Assembly (NCBI GenBank): GCA_036504735.1
Contig: DASXUQ010000001.1
Location: 21,916-85,915, forward strand
Length of the DNA: 64,000 nt
Reading direction: 5' to 3'
From: a bacterium
GTDB lineage: Bacteria > Electryoneota > RPQS01
A model generated the notes under the pieces. That model was given only the letters and a program-made list of their open reading frames with translations, had not been told where the DNA came from and ran no database searches. Below are positions 41,724-51,406 of the stretch, piece after piece; position 1 is the first letter of the stretch; every line of letters begins with the position of its first letter. Both the position numbers and the translations under genes were made by a program.

Positions 41724-43243
41724 GCCCTGTCCGCACGGCGCCAGGCTACTGGATTTTGTGCGCGCTTCTGCTGCCGCTGGTAATCTTCGCGGCCTTCAAT
41801 ATGCCGTGGGGTCAGACCGCCGACATGTGGGAGACCGCTGCCGCCATCCGCGCCGCCGCGCAAAATGTTCTGCACCCTTCCAATCCGCTGCTCCCCCTCC
41901 CCGGCAGCACGTCTCCCCGCTTTACGCCTTTCGTCATCTTTTGGGGCGCGTTCGCGCGCCTGTCCGGTCTGGGTCTGTTCACCGTCGTCGGCCTGGCGGG
42001 CGTCGCCAATTTCCTGCTGTTCGTCACCGGCCTCGCCCGCTGGATCACCGGACAGTTCAAGGAGCCGAAGCTGGCGATCTTCGTGCTGATCTGCATGCTC
42101 GCCGTGTGGGGTGAAGGCTACTCCTACGCCAACGCCTATCACTTCGGCTTCTTCCTTTCCACGCTCGCCTACGTCGGCACGTTCACCTACGGCGTCTGTT
42201 TTCATGCGCTGGCCTTTTTGCGCACGTACATGGACACCCCCAAAGCCTGGGGCAGCCTGATCGCTTATGCTCTGCTGGGCACGCTGGCCTTCGTGACGCA
42301 TCCGATTACCGGGGCCTTCCTGTTCGTGGCCGCCGCGGCCATGCTGCTGCCCGAAAAAAGCCTGTTCTACACCGCGCGGCTGCAACTCGTCCCGCTGGTC
42401 GCCTTCGGCCTGACACTGCTCTGGCCCTACTTCAACTATTGGGACACGCTCACCAAGGGTTCCACCGATAACTGGTTCCCCCATGCGCTGTTCACCGGAC
42501 AGATTCCCGCCCTCGGCACGGCGCTCCTCGGCCTGATTATTCTCTTCTATTATTACCGCCGGCGCCGCTACCTGTCCGTGGTGCTCGGCGGTCTCTTCTG
42601 TTTTGCGCTCTATGGCCTGTGCGGCGCGGCGCGGATCTTCATCGGCAACCGCTTTCTGCTCTACGGCACGATCTTCCTGCACATTGCCATTGCCCTCTAT
42701 CTGTTCGAAAACTGGCCGCGCTGGTGGCGCGAGATTTCTTTCCGCCAGCCGCGCACACTGACCAAACTGGCGGTCGTCGTGTTGCTCTTTCTGCCTGCCA
42801 TGCGCTTCCGCGCAGGTGAGACCTACCATCTTGGGCAGGACATGGCCCACGCGGCCTTCGGCTCCTATCACCATGAAACCACTGCCGAGCGGTTCTGCTT
42901 TTTGTCCACACAGCTCGGCGATACCAATGTGGTGCTGACCGAAGATGATACCGGTTGGCCCGTGCCCGCCATCTGCGGCGCGCGCCTGGTCTCCCAGCAG
43001 AAGGGGGATCCGCTGATTCAGCAGGAGATCGTCCGCCGCCGCAAGGATGCCGAGAGCTTCTTCAAGGACCCGCTCTCCATCGACGAGCGCCGCGACATGC
43101 TCAAGCGCTACAAGGTTTCCCATGTGCTGCTCGATCTCTGGCATCAGGACACGTGGGACAATATGCTGTTCGCTCAGTTGACGCAGATCGCCCGCGAACA
43201 GATGGTGCAGGATAAAGTCGTGCTCTACCGCGTGCTTCCCTAA
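41720..43243 (+). CDS. Polytopic membrane protein, GT-C-like
   Basis: 507 aa with about ten transmembrane helices. An early loop MPWGQTADMWETAAAI after helix 1 carries the Asp/Glu typical of GT-C glycosyltransferases (D in the first periplasmic loop). The C-terminal 150 residues are soluble and periplasmic. Paired with the polyisoprenyl-phosphate glycosyltransferase gene upstream, it may transfer a lipid-linked sugar to a target. Family not named with confidence. Confidence 0.75.
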   Translation: MSPVRTAPGYWILCALLLPLVIFAAFNMPWGQTADMWETAAAIRAAAQNVLHPSNPLLPLPGSTSPRFTPFVIFWGAFARLSGLGLFTVVGLAGVANFLLFVTGLARWITGQFKEPKLAIFVLICMLAVWGEGYSYANAYHFGFFLSTLAYVGTFTYGVCFHALAFLRTYMDTPKAWGSLIAYALLGTLAFVTHPITGAFLFVAAAAMLLPEKSLFYTARLQLVPLVAFGLTLLWPYFNYWDTLTKGSTDNWFPHALFTGQIPALGTALLGLIILFYYYRRRRYLSVVLGGLFCFALYGLCGAARIFIGNRFLLYGTIFLHIAIALYLFENWPRWWREISFRQPRTLTKLAVVVLLFLPAMRFRAGETYHLGQDMAHAAFGSYHHETTAERFCFLSTQLGDTNVVLTEDDTGWPVPAICGARLVSQQKGDPLIQQEIVRRRKDAESFFKDPLSIDERRDMLKRYKVSHVLLDLWHQDTWDNMLFAQLTQIAREQMVQDKVVLYRVLP

Positions 43244-43257
43244 CCCTTAAGGATTCC

Positions 43258-43755
43258 ATGTCCGACCGCATTTCCTGGGATGAATATTTCTACGGCCTCA
43301 CGCACCTCATTGCGCAGCGCAGCGTCTGTTTGCGCCGCAAGGTGGGGTGTCTGATCGTCCGCAACCATCAGATTCTCTGCACGGGATACAACGGCCCGCC
43401 CGCCGGTCATCCCCATCCCATCGAACTGGGCGGCTGCGAGCGCGACATCGAAGGCATCAAGTCCGGCGAGCGCCTCGAACTCTGCTATTGCCTGCACGCC
43501 GAGCAGAATGCGCTGCTGCAGGCGGCGCGCAACGGCGTGTCCATCGAAGGCGCGGAAATCTATGTCACCAACTTCCCCTGCCCCATCTGCGCCCGCATGA
43601 TCGCCAATTCCGGCATCAAGCATGTCAGGGTCTTCGGCAGTTATCCCGGCGAGGATCGCAGCCGTCTTGTCCTCGAGCGTTGCGGCCTCACGGTCAGCTA
43701 TCCCGACGTCAGCCGGTTCCGCTATCCCGTCGACGATCTGCCCGACAAGCCTTGA
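43258..43755 (+). CDS. dCMP/cytidine-type deaminase
   Basis: 165 aa. Zinc site HAEQNAL (H-A-E) and PCPICARMIANSG (PCxxC), with WDEYFYGLTHLIAQRSVCLRRKVG before it and GYNGPPAG, as in dCMP deaminases and ComEB. Converts dCMP to dUMP for dTMP synthesis. Last gene of the 38-43.8 kb plus-strand run; an excellent terminator follows. Confidence 0.92.
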   Translation: MSDRISWDEYFYGLTHLIAQRSVCLRRKVGCLIVRNHQILCTGYNGPPAGHPHPIELGGCERDIEGIKSGERLELCYCLHAEQNALLQAARNGVSIEGAEIYVTNFPCPICARMIANSGIKHVRVFGSYPGEDRSRLVLERCGLTVSYPDVSRFRYPVDDLPDKP

Positions 43756-43782
43756 GAAAATGCTGAACTGCCGCACAAAATC

Positions 43783-43806
43783 AAGGGCGCACCGAAGTGC
43801 GCCCTT
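43783..43806 (+). terminator. Terminator after the dCMP deaminase gene
   Basis: Perfect 10-bp stem AAGGGCGCAC / GTGCGCCCTT with CGAA tetraloop and TTTGTG tail. Confidence 0.85.
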
Positions 43807-44029
43807 TGTGTTCTCCGCCTCGCCGTGGTCTGAAATATGGATTACGGTTTTCGGTCGCGGCCGTCCACGATAAGCACACGACCCTCCACGCGACTGGTGG
43901 GAGCAGACGGCGGTCTCAATCTGGAAACGACGACGGAAATGATTGAAACGTTCATGCGCCGCTCATCCGCCAGTGTAATCATATATCCGATCTGGAGCAG
44001 GGGCGGGAAGTCCCGGCATCAAGGCTGCG

Positions 44030-44182
44030 TCATACGACCGGACGTCGGCCTTGGATCAAGCGAATCAGGAGTATTACAATCGCCACTACCAGCAAGATAT
44101 GAATAAATCCGCCGAGCGTGTAGGATGTCACTAATCCCAACAGCCATAAGACCAGGAGTATGACAAAAATTGTCCACAGCAT
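44030..44182 (-). CDS. Lmo0937-family small membrane protein
   Basis: 50 aa on the minus strand: two hydrophobic helices, MLWTIFVILLVLWLLGLV, then a short TSYTLGG turn and FIHILLVVAIVILLIRLIQG, ending RRPVV. This matches the lmo0937-type YqaE-sized family seen in many bacteria. AAAGGA lies 8 bases before the ATG. It sits downstream of a YciE-type stress gene on the same strand, a common pairing in osmotic/general stress regions. Between 43807 and 44029 nothing else was recognised. Confidence 0.78.
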   Translation of the reverse strand: MLWTIFVILLVLWLLGLVTSYTLGGFIHILLVVAIVILLIRLIQGRRPVV

Positions 44183-44484
44183 GGTTGTATCCTTTCCCTC
44201 ATAAGTAATCCGTCATCGCGACGGTCACAATCACCGTGATGCGGCCATCTGCCCGCCGCAGCATGTCACGGTCTTGCTTATTTTACCGAACCGTTTGGCT
44301 GGATGTTCCCCTGCACCCGGTTCGTCGTTGCCGCTAAATAGTTGACTATAGTCTGATATAGCCTGACAAAGAGGAAGCGCGGCCACGGCAGCGCCTCATT
44401 CTATTCCGCTCGGGAGGCCAGTGGAAACTGCGCCGCCTTCGCATAGCGGCCGCTCTCCCGCCGGACTTCCGCTTTGCTGACCGC
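44183..44484. other. Intergenic region between lmo0937-type and YciE-type genes
   Basis: About 300 bases, mixed composition, containing the AT-rich segment GTTGACTATAGTCTGATATAG at 44340-44360 (TTGACTATAGTC is a partial inverted repeat). No gene or clear terminator recognised. It should carry a minus-strand promoter for the small membrane protein. Confidence 0.4.
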
Positions 44485-45015
44485 TTAGCGGTTGTACATC
44501 ATCGTTTCTTCTTCGACGTCCACCGCCTGCTCATTGATGATATTTTCGGCGATCTCCGTCAGAAACAGATCGGTCTGCTTTTCCTCCTCGAGAATATCCT
44601 CGAGGATCTCGGCAACCTGCTCGTGCCCCAGCAGAACGGCCCAGGTGCGGAGGCAGCCATAGGTGGCTATCTCGTAGTGCTCCACCTTCTGCGCCGCGGC
44701 GATCAGGGCGGCGTCTTTCACCGCATCATCCCCGTCTTCATCTATGATCTCCTGGCCCTCTTCGATAATCCCCTGCATCGCTTCGCACTTCTTCCCCTTG
44801 GTGGCCAGGTTCAGCATGTCAAAGACCTCCTCCAGACGCTCAATCTGCATCCGTGTCTGATCCAGATGCTCCAGAAAAGCATCCTTCAACTCCGGCGACG
44901 CGGCGGCATTGCACAACTTGGGGAGCGCCTTCATCACCTGGTGCTCCGCATTGTAAACGTCCTTCAACTCATTGATGAAGAGTCCTTCGAGGGAGTCCAG
45001 CATCTGCATTTTCAT
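44485..45015 (-). CDS. YciE/DUF892 ferritin-like stress protein
   Basis: 176 aa from the ATG at 45015 (AAGGAGGC just upstream; the frame is open to 45087). Four-helix ferritin-like fold: LEGLFINELKDVYNAEHQVMKALPKL, HLDQTRMQIERLEEVFDML, AALIAAAQKVEHYEIATYGCL, ILEEEKQTDLFLTEIAE. The Glu/His residues of the di-iron site (E in ELKDVYNAEH, EHYE, EEEKQTD) are present. YciE-type proteins accompany osmotic and general stress responses. Confidence 0.9.
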   Translation of the reverse strand: MKMQMLDSLEGLFINELKDVYNAEHQVMKALPKLCNAAASPELKDAFLEHLDQTRMQIERLEEVFDMLNLATKGKKCEAMQGIIEEGQEIIDEDGDDAVKDAALIAAAQKVEHYEIATYGCLRTWAVLLGHEQVAEILEDILEEEKQTDLFLTEIAENIINEQAVDVEEETMMYNR

Positions 45016-45467
45016 AATAGCCTCCTTTTTACGCATGACTATGGGGTTTATGGAACGCGTGACCGCATGAGCGTAACTATTCAACAACAGCCGTGCTCAA
45101 GGACAACGTCTCGGATTACCTGCGATAAACATCAACCGGAATTCAGCCGCTTGGGCGTGCATGGTCGAGGATGTAAAGATATAAACAGGAGAGATGTGGA
45201 TCGCTCTGTTCGGCCTGCGCGGCGCCCGGCGATCCGGCGGGATGGAAAGGAGTACGTCTCCGCTTCCATCTCCGCCTCTTTCCACGTGATGACAAATTTC
45301 CAAGTTCCCAACCGGAAGAAACGATGAACGCGGAACAATCAGCCATGCGTCCTCTTCCCTTTTCCCCTGAACAAAAGCGGCGAGCACATTGCCCGCCGCC
45401 ACACCACATTCTTGTCATTCCGTTCCGCTTCGGAACAGAATCCCAAACCCCATCGGTATCTTCTTTC
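45016..45467. other. Intergenic region with a terminator and repeats
   Basis: About 450 bases between a gene start (45015, minus) and the stop of the next minus-strand gene (45468). It should contain the YciE promoter. A hairpin GCGGCG (45377-45382) / CGCCGC (45394-45399) followed on the minus strand by TTTTGTT is a good terminator for the large secreted protein. No further gene seen. Confidence 0.5.
45376..45400 (-). terminator. Terminator of the large Fn3 gene
   Basis: On the minus strand GCGGCGGGC... GCTCGCCGC followed by TTTTGTTC; 70 bases after the stop codon. Confidence 0.6.
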
Positions 45468-45491
45468 CTATTTCCCATTTCCTATTTTCCC
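45464..45491 (-). repeat. TTTCCTATTTCC repeat, copy 1, forming the end of the large Fn3 gene
   Basis: TTTCCTA-TTTCCCA-TTTCCTA-TTTTCCC. The last seven codons (GKIGNGK) and the TAG of the preceding gene lie in it. A second copy at 60081 plays the same role for the cupin gene. Confidence 0.65.
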
Positions 45492-48400
45492 AAAGACAAC
45501 CCCCATCTCTTCCCCCTGCGAAATCCCCTCCACCACAGAGAGCGTTCCGGAGTACGCCACCACCTGATAATACATCCCTCCGGCAAACTGCACCGCTCGA
45601 GGGTGCACATAGCTCGTGCTGCTCGTGAAACCGTGATAGTAGAACGGCCCGCTCCCTGTCGGAGAATAATAGACCAGATATGCCGTGGGATAGACCGGAC
45701 ATCCATTGACAGAATTAGATACCGGTTGCCAGGTGAGCACCGCATCCTGTCCCTGAACCTGAATCACCACCTGCGGACTTTGCGGGGTCGAGATCTGCAT
45801 CCCCGTAAGGGCCACATGCACAAAGCCGCCTGCTGTGTTGGAGGCATCGCTGCGAATGGATAGTGTATCAAGTTGTGTGCCGTCCGTCACCGGGTCATAG
45901 GTCAGACGGATGTTACACTGACTGGTATCCCCGGCATTGAGAGTGAACGAGTCCGGGCACAAACAGATGCGTGAGAAGATCCCGCCCAGGAGCGGCTGAG
46001 GACGGAAGACCAGCGCTGGTGACGTGCCGATGTTCTTAATCAGGAACGTGGCGCTGGCGGTGAGCGGGCACTCTACGGTCCCGGCATTCCACATCAAGAC
46101 CGGTGTGTTCGGTGCCGCCGGCCTCACCACCACAATGCGCCCGGCCGAAGCGGTGATCTGAAAGTCTGCATCCGAAACATCTGAAAAAGTGTCCGAGACC
46201 GCCGACACCCGGATCCGACAATGATTCGACAAAGGATCCGTGATGCGAATCACTTCGTTACCGTCATTCGGAATATTCCCCGCGAGGGATTCCCATTGGC
46301 CCGTGGGATAATCGCGGTTCAAATCAAGGTTCACATTGCCGACAAACCCCGCGCCGTACCACTGCACAGTCGCCCAGTGCTGAATCGTCAAGACCTCCCC
46401 GCCATTTGGAGAGGCCAGGCGAAGGCTCGACGGAATGCTGTCCAGTGTCGCGCACAGACATCCGTCGCCCCGAATAACCTGATAGTAGCGATTATAGGCC
46501 CAGTCATACTGCCAATCCTGTATCACATGCACAAATGTCGTCGGATCACAGTCGACGTTGCAGCTTCCGTTCTGATTGCATCCCGGATGAAAACTGACCG
46601 CCGGCACTCGCCCCTGTGGCAGCGGCTGCACCGAAATCATGCAATCCCTGTTGTTGTAACCGCAGAATTGAATGCACGTCGAGTGGCCCACGTCCTGCAC
46701 GTTAAAGTTCACCACATCGGTCGGCAGTCGTTTACCTGTCACCGTTTGACAGGCAGGACCCCATCCACACAGATTGTAACCCACCACGTAGTAAGTGAAC
46801 GTCTCCCCCGGATTTACATTCACATCGGTAAAGGTCGTCTCATTTGCCGCCGTCGTACCAATGTTGGCCCAGTAGTAGTAGTACCAGCGATACACGGTGT
46901 AGCTATCCTCGCCGCCCAGATCATTCCACCGCAGAGCCACGACGTCGCAATTGTCGCTGGACGCGCTGAGACCCGTCACTGCAGGAAGAATTACTGGACG
47001 CAATCCATTATCCGCCGCCGAGACTGCGCCTGCGCCACAGCGGTTGTAAGCCACCACCGCGTAACTGTAGGTCGTACCCGGCACCGCGTCATAATCGGCC
47101 CAGGATGTGCCGTTTGTACCAAGAACCGCCATGCGCATCCCGTCACGCCGCACCTGAAAACTGTCTTCGGAAGCTACATCATTCCATGTGACCAGCACGT
47201 AGCTGCAATTATTCTCACTGGCGGTCACTCCCTGCACCTGCGACGGCAACGCAATGCGCACTCCGCTGGCCGTGGGACTAACCTGTCCTGATCCACACGG
47301 GTTGGATGCGCGCACCGTATACCCAAACGTTCCCACGGACACCGTCGTATCGGCATAGCTCGTCGTGTTGGCACCGAGATTTGCCAGCAGTTGCCCGTTG
47401 CGACGGAGAACATACGTTGTCTCATCATTTACATCGGACCACGTGATCACAATTCGGTCGCAGAGATTGTTGGTCGCCGCCACTCCGCTGACCTGTGCGG
47501 GTATTCCTGTGCGTGTGCCCGTAGCTGGGCTGCTCTGCGCCCCGAGGCCGCAGGCACTCTTCCCGGCAACACTGTAGCTGTGCGAAGAATTTGCTGCGGC
47601 AGTCGTATCCATCATAAATAAGGTGAGTGGTCCAGTAGCACCCAAGCGCACTCCGTCACGGTAGACAATGAAACTATCGGCTCCGCTGGTCGCAGCCCAG
47701 GTGATTGTGATTGCCGCACAGGTTGTTGTACTGGCGCCAATACCCGTCACTTGTGGAGGAGTAATCGTGCGGAATCCCGTATTGTAAAGGGACGCGCTGG
47801 ACAGCCCGCAGGCATTCTCCGCTAAGACCCAGTAGCGGTACACGACTCCGATTTGGCTGTTAAGGTCATGGTAGGATAAGACGTTTGCGCCGAGGTAAGC
47901 GAGTTGCATCACCTCGCTGCCATCAGCGCGGGATCTCCAGACCCGGTAACCGGTCTCAGCAGATTGGTCGTTCCAGGTAATGACTGTCGAATCGCACAGC
48001 CCGTCACTGGCCAGCACTCCCTGCACCTGAACCGGCGGTACAATCGCCCGTGCATAGACCGATTCCGATGGTGTGCCTTCTCCGCAGACCGCGCTCCAGC
48101 CGCTTACTCGGTATTCCGCCAGCGACGTGTCAGAATTCGCGTAATAGAAACTCCGCCCGCCCGGCTGTCCCCCGGCCGCTACTGTACCCACTCGGATCCC
48201 ATTGCGCCGGATTAAGAAAGAATCGGTGCGCGCCGCATAGGTAAAGCTCCAGTAGATACTCACCCCTCCGCATGCAGCCCCAGCACCAACGTTTAACGGT
48301 ATCTGTGGAGGAATGCAGTTCATGCAAGGGCTATTATCACATACCCACGGCCCCAGTTCATATTCGGAAGGCCCGATGGTCGGAGTGAAGATATTCGAAT

Positions 48401-48809
48401 AATAATGCCGTCCCGGAAGGCAGATGCGAACATAGAACCGGTTGGGATTGGGCAAGCCACCGTGCGAGCAGAAGTACCAGTCCGCCAAAAGAAACTGACC
48501 CGGCCACAGCCCAGTATCCTGCGAATTCATCATGAAGGAGTTGAGATTGACCGTTCCCATCGGCCCGTCTTCGCAGTTCGGCGGTGTGGAGCACACGACG
48601 GCCAGTGAATCCTCTGGACCGATTCCGGGAGGATTCCGATCCTGCATGATCTCCAAGATCGTTCCGTCTGCCAAGGGATGCCCACCCCCACCGCACAGGC
48701 TGTCTAATTGCTGATCGGTCTCCATCAAGGCTATACAGAAATCCTGTGCCTTGACTCCCCCCGCTATCACCAGCAGAACCAATCCCAGCCAAAGTGTTCT
48801 CATAGCCAT
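45468..48809 (-). CDS. Giant secreted protein built from Cys-paired Fn3 repeats
   Basis: 1113 aa from the ATG at 48809 (TTTGGAGC upstream). Signal peptide MAMRTLWLGLVLLVIAGGVKA. At least six Fn3-like repeats of about 85-90 residues lie between roughly 195 and 740. In each, a Cys stands two to four residues before the B-strand (LCDSTVITW, TCAAITITW, LCDRIVITW, NCSYVLVTW, NCDVVALRW) and a second in the F strand (ENACG, KSACG, SNPCG, YNRCG, YNLCG), so each repeat probably has its own disulfide. Domains near the C terminus include a bacterial Ig-like part. There is no typical sorting module; the C terminus instead ends in repeat-derived GKIGNGK. Confidence 0.82.
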   Translation of the reverse strand: MAMRTLWLGLVLLVIAGGVKAQDFCIALMETDQQLDSLCGGGGHPLADGTILEIMQDRNPPGIGPEDSLAVVCSTPPNCEDGPMGTVNLNSFMMNSQDTGLWPGQFLLADWYFCSHGGLPNPNRFYVRICLPGRHYYSNIFTPTIGPSEYELGPWVCDNSPCMNCIPPQIPLNVGAGAACGGVSIYWSFTYAARTDSFLIRRNGIRVGTVAAGGQPGGRSFYYANSDTSLAEYRVSGWSAVCGEGTPSESVYARAIVPPVQVQGVLASDGLCDSTVITWNDQSAETGYRVWRSRADGSEVMQLAYLGANVLSYHDLNSQIGVVYRYWVLAENACGLSSASLYNTGFRTITPPQVTGIGASTTTCAAITITWAATSGADSFIVYRDGVRLGATGPLTLFMMDTTAAANSSHSYSVAGKSACGLGAQSSPATGTRTGIPAQVSGVAATNNLCDRIVITWSDVNDETTYVLRRNGQLLANLGANTTSYADTTVSVGTFGYTVRASNPCGSGQVSPTASGVRIALPSQVQGVTASENNCSYVLVTWNDVASEDSFQVRRDGMRMAVLGTNGTSWADYDAVPGTTYSYAVVAYNRCGAGAVSAADNGLRPVILPAVTGLSASSDNCDVVALRWNDLGGEDSYTVYRWYYYYWANIGTTAANETTFTDVNVNPGETFTYYVVGYNLCGWGPACQTVTGKRLPTDVVNFNVQDVGHSTCIQFCGYNNRDCMISVQPLPQGRVPAVSFHPGCNQNGSCNVDCDPTTFVHVIQDWQYDWAYNRYYQVIRGDGCLCATLDSIPSSLRLASPNGGEVLTIQHWATVQWYGAGFVGNVNLDLNRDYPTGQWESLAGNIPNDGNEVIRITDPLSNHCRIRVSAVSDTFSDVSDADFQITASAGRIVVVRPAAPNTPVLMWNAGTVECPLTASATFLIKNIGTSPALVFRPQPLLGGIFSRICLCPDSFTLNAGDTSQCNIRLTYDPVTDGTQLDTLSIRSDASNTAGGFVHVALTGMQISTPQSPQVVIQVQGQDAVLTWQPVSNSVNGCPVYPTAYLVYYSPTGSGPFYYHGFTSSTSYVHPRAVQFAGGMYYQVVAYSGTLSVVEGISQGEEMGVVFGKIGNGK

Positions 48810-49039
48810 GAATTGCTCCAAATGCTTAAATCATAACCAAGCTACGACATTCGTGTGATACTGCCCATTCATTAGACGATCCTTAGCAAGATACCCACAA
48901 CCCACTTCCGCAGCCTCATCATCCCTTCCCTTGGGTAGATCGCCTTCACCCCATTTCCGTGCGTGTGCGCGACGCGTGGACGTATCAATCTACGGCTTAT
49001 TCTACCGGAAGTCAAGGTTTGACGGGGTCATTAATCAAA

Positions 49040-49067
49040 CAGGCTGCGAAATACTCTTCGCAGCCTG
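49040..49067 (-). terminator. Terminator of the 49098 gene
   Basis: Perfect 11-bp stem CAGGCTGCGAA / TTCGCAGCCTG with ATACTC loop, followed on the minus strand by TTTGATTAA. Confidence 0.75.
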
Positions 49068-49097
49068 TTTCCGCTTAATTCCCGCGTGACAAGGTGG

Positions 49098-50861
49098 TTA
49101 CTTCAGCAGCACCAGCTTCGTCGTCCGCACAAATGCTCTGGCCTCCAAACGGCAGAGATAGACTCCCGCAGGCAAGGCCGCACCGTCGAACTGAATCGTG
49201 TGCGTTCCGGCCGCCTGCATCTCATCCACCAGTGCCGTCAACTCCTGACCGAGAAGATTGCTCACCGTCACCGACACGTGACCCGCGTGCGGCAGCGTAT
49301 ACGCAATCTGGGCCGCCGGATTGAAGGGATTGGGATAGGCCCTAAGCCCATAAGCCGCCGGCCTCAGCGCCGCTTGGCCTGCCCGGTTGGGTTGCGCCGT
49401 TCCCTGTAACCGCACCGCTACCACGCTGTCCGCCGCGTCGCTATGCACATACAGGGTGTCTGCATACTCCCGTGCCGCCGTCGGAACAAACCTCACCCGA
49501 ACAACCACCGAATCGCCCGGCTCCAAAACCTGCGCCGTGCCGAAGTCCGCATGGAAATCCGCCGGAAGAGTGATGCGGTCCACCGTCAAATTGCCGTTTC
49601 CTGTGCTCGAGATCCGCAGCGGCAATATCACGCTGTCTCCCACAACCGTCTCGCCGAAGTTGAGCAGCGCAGGCGTGACCGAGATATGGGGAACAGTGAC
49701 CACCGCATCCGGCCCGGTCTTCACAAGGTAAAAATCATCCCCGCCGGCGCCACGGGATGTTGTGAACCCCGCAACCACATAGCCGCCGTCTGCCGTCATC
49801 CGCAGGCAATTAGCCTCCTCCGAGCCGTTGCCGCCATAGGTGCGGGTCCACACGGTCTGCCCCTGTCCGTTCAGCTTCACCACACAAAAATCCCGCGCCG
49901 TCGCCATGGAGATCCAGGTATATCCCGCAACCACATAGCCCCCGTCCGGAGTTTCCCGCACCGAGTAGGCGGCATCCGGTTGAGTGCTGCCAAAGACCCG
50001 GGTCCAGAGGGTATCCCCCTCACTATCCGTCTTCACCACATAGACATCTGTGTAACCTGCTCCGTAAGATTCGGTGGAGCCCGCGATCACATAGCCGCCG
50101 TCCGCCGTCTGCCGGATAGAATAGGCATTGTCGTCCTGCCGTCCGCCATAGGTCCGGGTCCAGAGAGTATCCCCCGCGCCGTCGGTCTTCACCACATAAA
50201 TGTCCCTGAAGCCTGCGCCGAAGGACAGGGTAAACCCCGCGATCACATAGCCGCCGTCCGCCGTCTGCTGAATGGAACTGGCGCCGTCATTGCCGCCTCC
50301 ACCAAAGCTGCGGGTCCACAGAGTATCGCCGTTCGCGTTTGTCTTCACCACATACATATTCCCCAGCCCCGTGCCGAAGGATGTGGTGTGGCCCGCCATC
50401 ACAAAGCCACTGTCCGCTGTCCGCTCAAGAGCCACAGCATAGTCGTCACCGCTCCCGCCATATGAACGCGTCCAGCTTACGACGCCCTGCGAATTCGTTT
50501 TCACCAGAGACACATCACTGTGCCCTCCCCAGGGAGTACTGCTTCCCACCACCACAAATCCGCTGTCAGGCGTCTGCTGAATATCGTAGCCCAGCTCGTC
50601 GTTGTCTCCTCCGTAATGGTGAGACCAGAGTGCGGTTCCCTGAGAATCCGTCTTGACTACATAGAAATCAAGATCGCCCGCTCCATAACTGTCGCTGTAC
50701 CCCGCAAGCACGTAGCCACCGTCCAAAGTTTGCTGAACCGATTGGGCAATATCCCACTGGTTGCCTCCATACGTGCGGGTCCACAACGTGTCGGGCTGAG
50801 GCTGCGCAAACATCTGGCCGACGCAAATCAAGGCCGCCGCAATAGCAAGTAGCTGTCTCAT
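49098..50861 (-). CDS. Secreted protein with eight 50-residue repeats, ASH domain and sorting module
   Basis: 587 aa from the ATG at 50861. Signal peptide MRQLLAIAAALICVGQMFAQ. Residues about 22-395 hold eight near-identical units T(L/V)WTRTYGG...DxAxSxxQTxDGGYVxAGxTxSxGAG..DxYVVKT(D/N), a beta-propeller-like or delta-60 type repeat. An ASH/HYDIN-like Ig domain follows (HISVTPALLNFGETVVGDSV at about 408), and then a sorting module with YPNPFNPAAQIAYTLPHAGHVSV...LPAGVYLCRLEARAFVRTTKLVLLK. Probably delivered to the outer surface. A homologue of the 25388 gene. Confidence 0.87.
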   Translation of the reverse strand: MRQLLAIAAALICVGQMFAQPQPDTLWTRTYGGNQWDIAQSVQQTLDGGYVLAGYSDSYGAGDLDFYVVKTDSQGTALWSHHYGGDNDELGYDIQQTPDSGFVVVGSSTPWGGHSDVSLVKTNSQGVVSWTRSYGGSGDDYAVALERTADSGFVMAGHTTSFGTGLGNMYVVKTNANGDTLWTRSFGGGGNDGASSIQQTADGGYVIAGFTLSFGAGFRDIYVVKTDGAGDTLWTRTYGGRQDDNAYSIRQTADGGYVIAGSTESYGAGYTDVYVVKTDSEGDTLWTRVFGSTQPDAAYSVRETPDGGYVVAGYTWISMATARDFCVVKLNGQGQTVWTRTYGGNGSEEANCLRMTADGGYVVAGFTTSRGAGGDDFYLVKTGPDAVVTVPHISVTPALLNFGETVVGDSVILPLRISSTGNGNLTVDRITLPADFHADFGTAQVLEPGDSVVVRVRFVPTAAREYADTLYVHSDAADSVVAVRLQGTAQPNRAGQAALRPAAYGLRAYPNPFNPAAQIAYTLPHAGHVSVTVSNLLGQELTALVDEMQAAGTHTIQFDGAALPAGVYLCRLEARAFVRTTKLVLLK

Positions 50862-51210
50862 GTTCTTTCCCTCCGTGCTTAAGTTGCAGTAAACGTTCTC
50901 ACTCAAAGCTGCGAAATCTTCGCGGTTCAATTTACGGCACTTCCCACCAAAAAATCAAGTTTTGTTCTCTAATTTTTCAAAAATTCCCCAAAATCCCCTT
51001 CCCGCCCGAATATCCTCCCACACCGCCGTTCCCGAGGCCATCCCTCCACCCCCGCACCTCCATTTCCTAACCCCCTATTCTACGCTCCCCCACCCCCTTG
51101 TTTTTCGGAACATTTGTTCATACATTACGTCCCCCCTTTACGTGGGGATCAAGGGGGGTGCGCAAGGCCGCGTCCGAGTTCGAGCAGCAGGCGGCGAGGC
51201 TCAGGTTTCT

Positions 51211-51239
51211 CCCCTTTCCCTATTTCATGGGGAAAGGGG
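51211..51239. repeat. Perfect 10-bp hairpin CCCCTTTCCC / GGGAAAGGGG
   Basis: Stem 51211-51220 with 51230-51239, 9-base loop TATTTCATG, in G/C-tract-rich DNA. No T tract, so not an obvious terminator; similar to the CCCCCTTTGAAAAAGGGGG word at 16164. Confidence 0.5.
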
Positions 51240-51334
51240 TGGGGGATGGGGGTCTGAGGGCACATACAAAGGGGGATAGAGGTCTGCCACGCTACCAAGA
51301 ATAAAACGCTTAGGAAATCACCCTGTTTTTGCCA

Positions 51335-51406
51335 TTTTTTCAGCCTTTCAGTCCGCCCTTCGGGCGAGATCTCGCTCTGCGGACCTATCAGATTTTCAGC
51401 ATTTTC
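51335..51406 (+). repeat. TTTCAG dispersed repeat, copy 5, interrupted by a palindromic unit
   Basis: TTTTTTCAGCCTTTCAG stands before and CAGATTTTCAGCATTTTCC after a 32-base TCCG-CGGA unit (51352-51383). The uninterrupted form exists at 25352-25388. Confidence 0.65.
51352..51383 (+). repeat. TCCG...CGGA palindromic miniature element, copy 2 (32 nt)
   Basis: Begins TCCGCCCTTCGGGCGAGAT, has the core GCGAGATCTCGC and ends TCTGCGGA. Same ends and core as the units at 24270, 51545 and 61813. Confidence 0.65.

Noticed and set aside
41702..43144. 480-residue minus-strand frame opposite the GT-C-like gene
   Set aside because: Antisense shadow; no domain.
43837..44106. 89-residue plus-strand frame after the dCMP deaminase terminator
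   Set aside because: No start signal; it runs into the antisense of the lmo0937-type gene.
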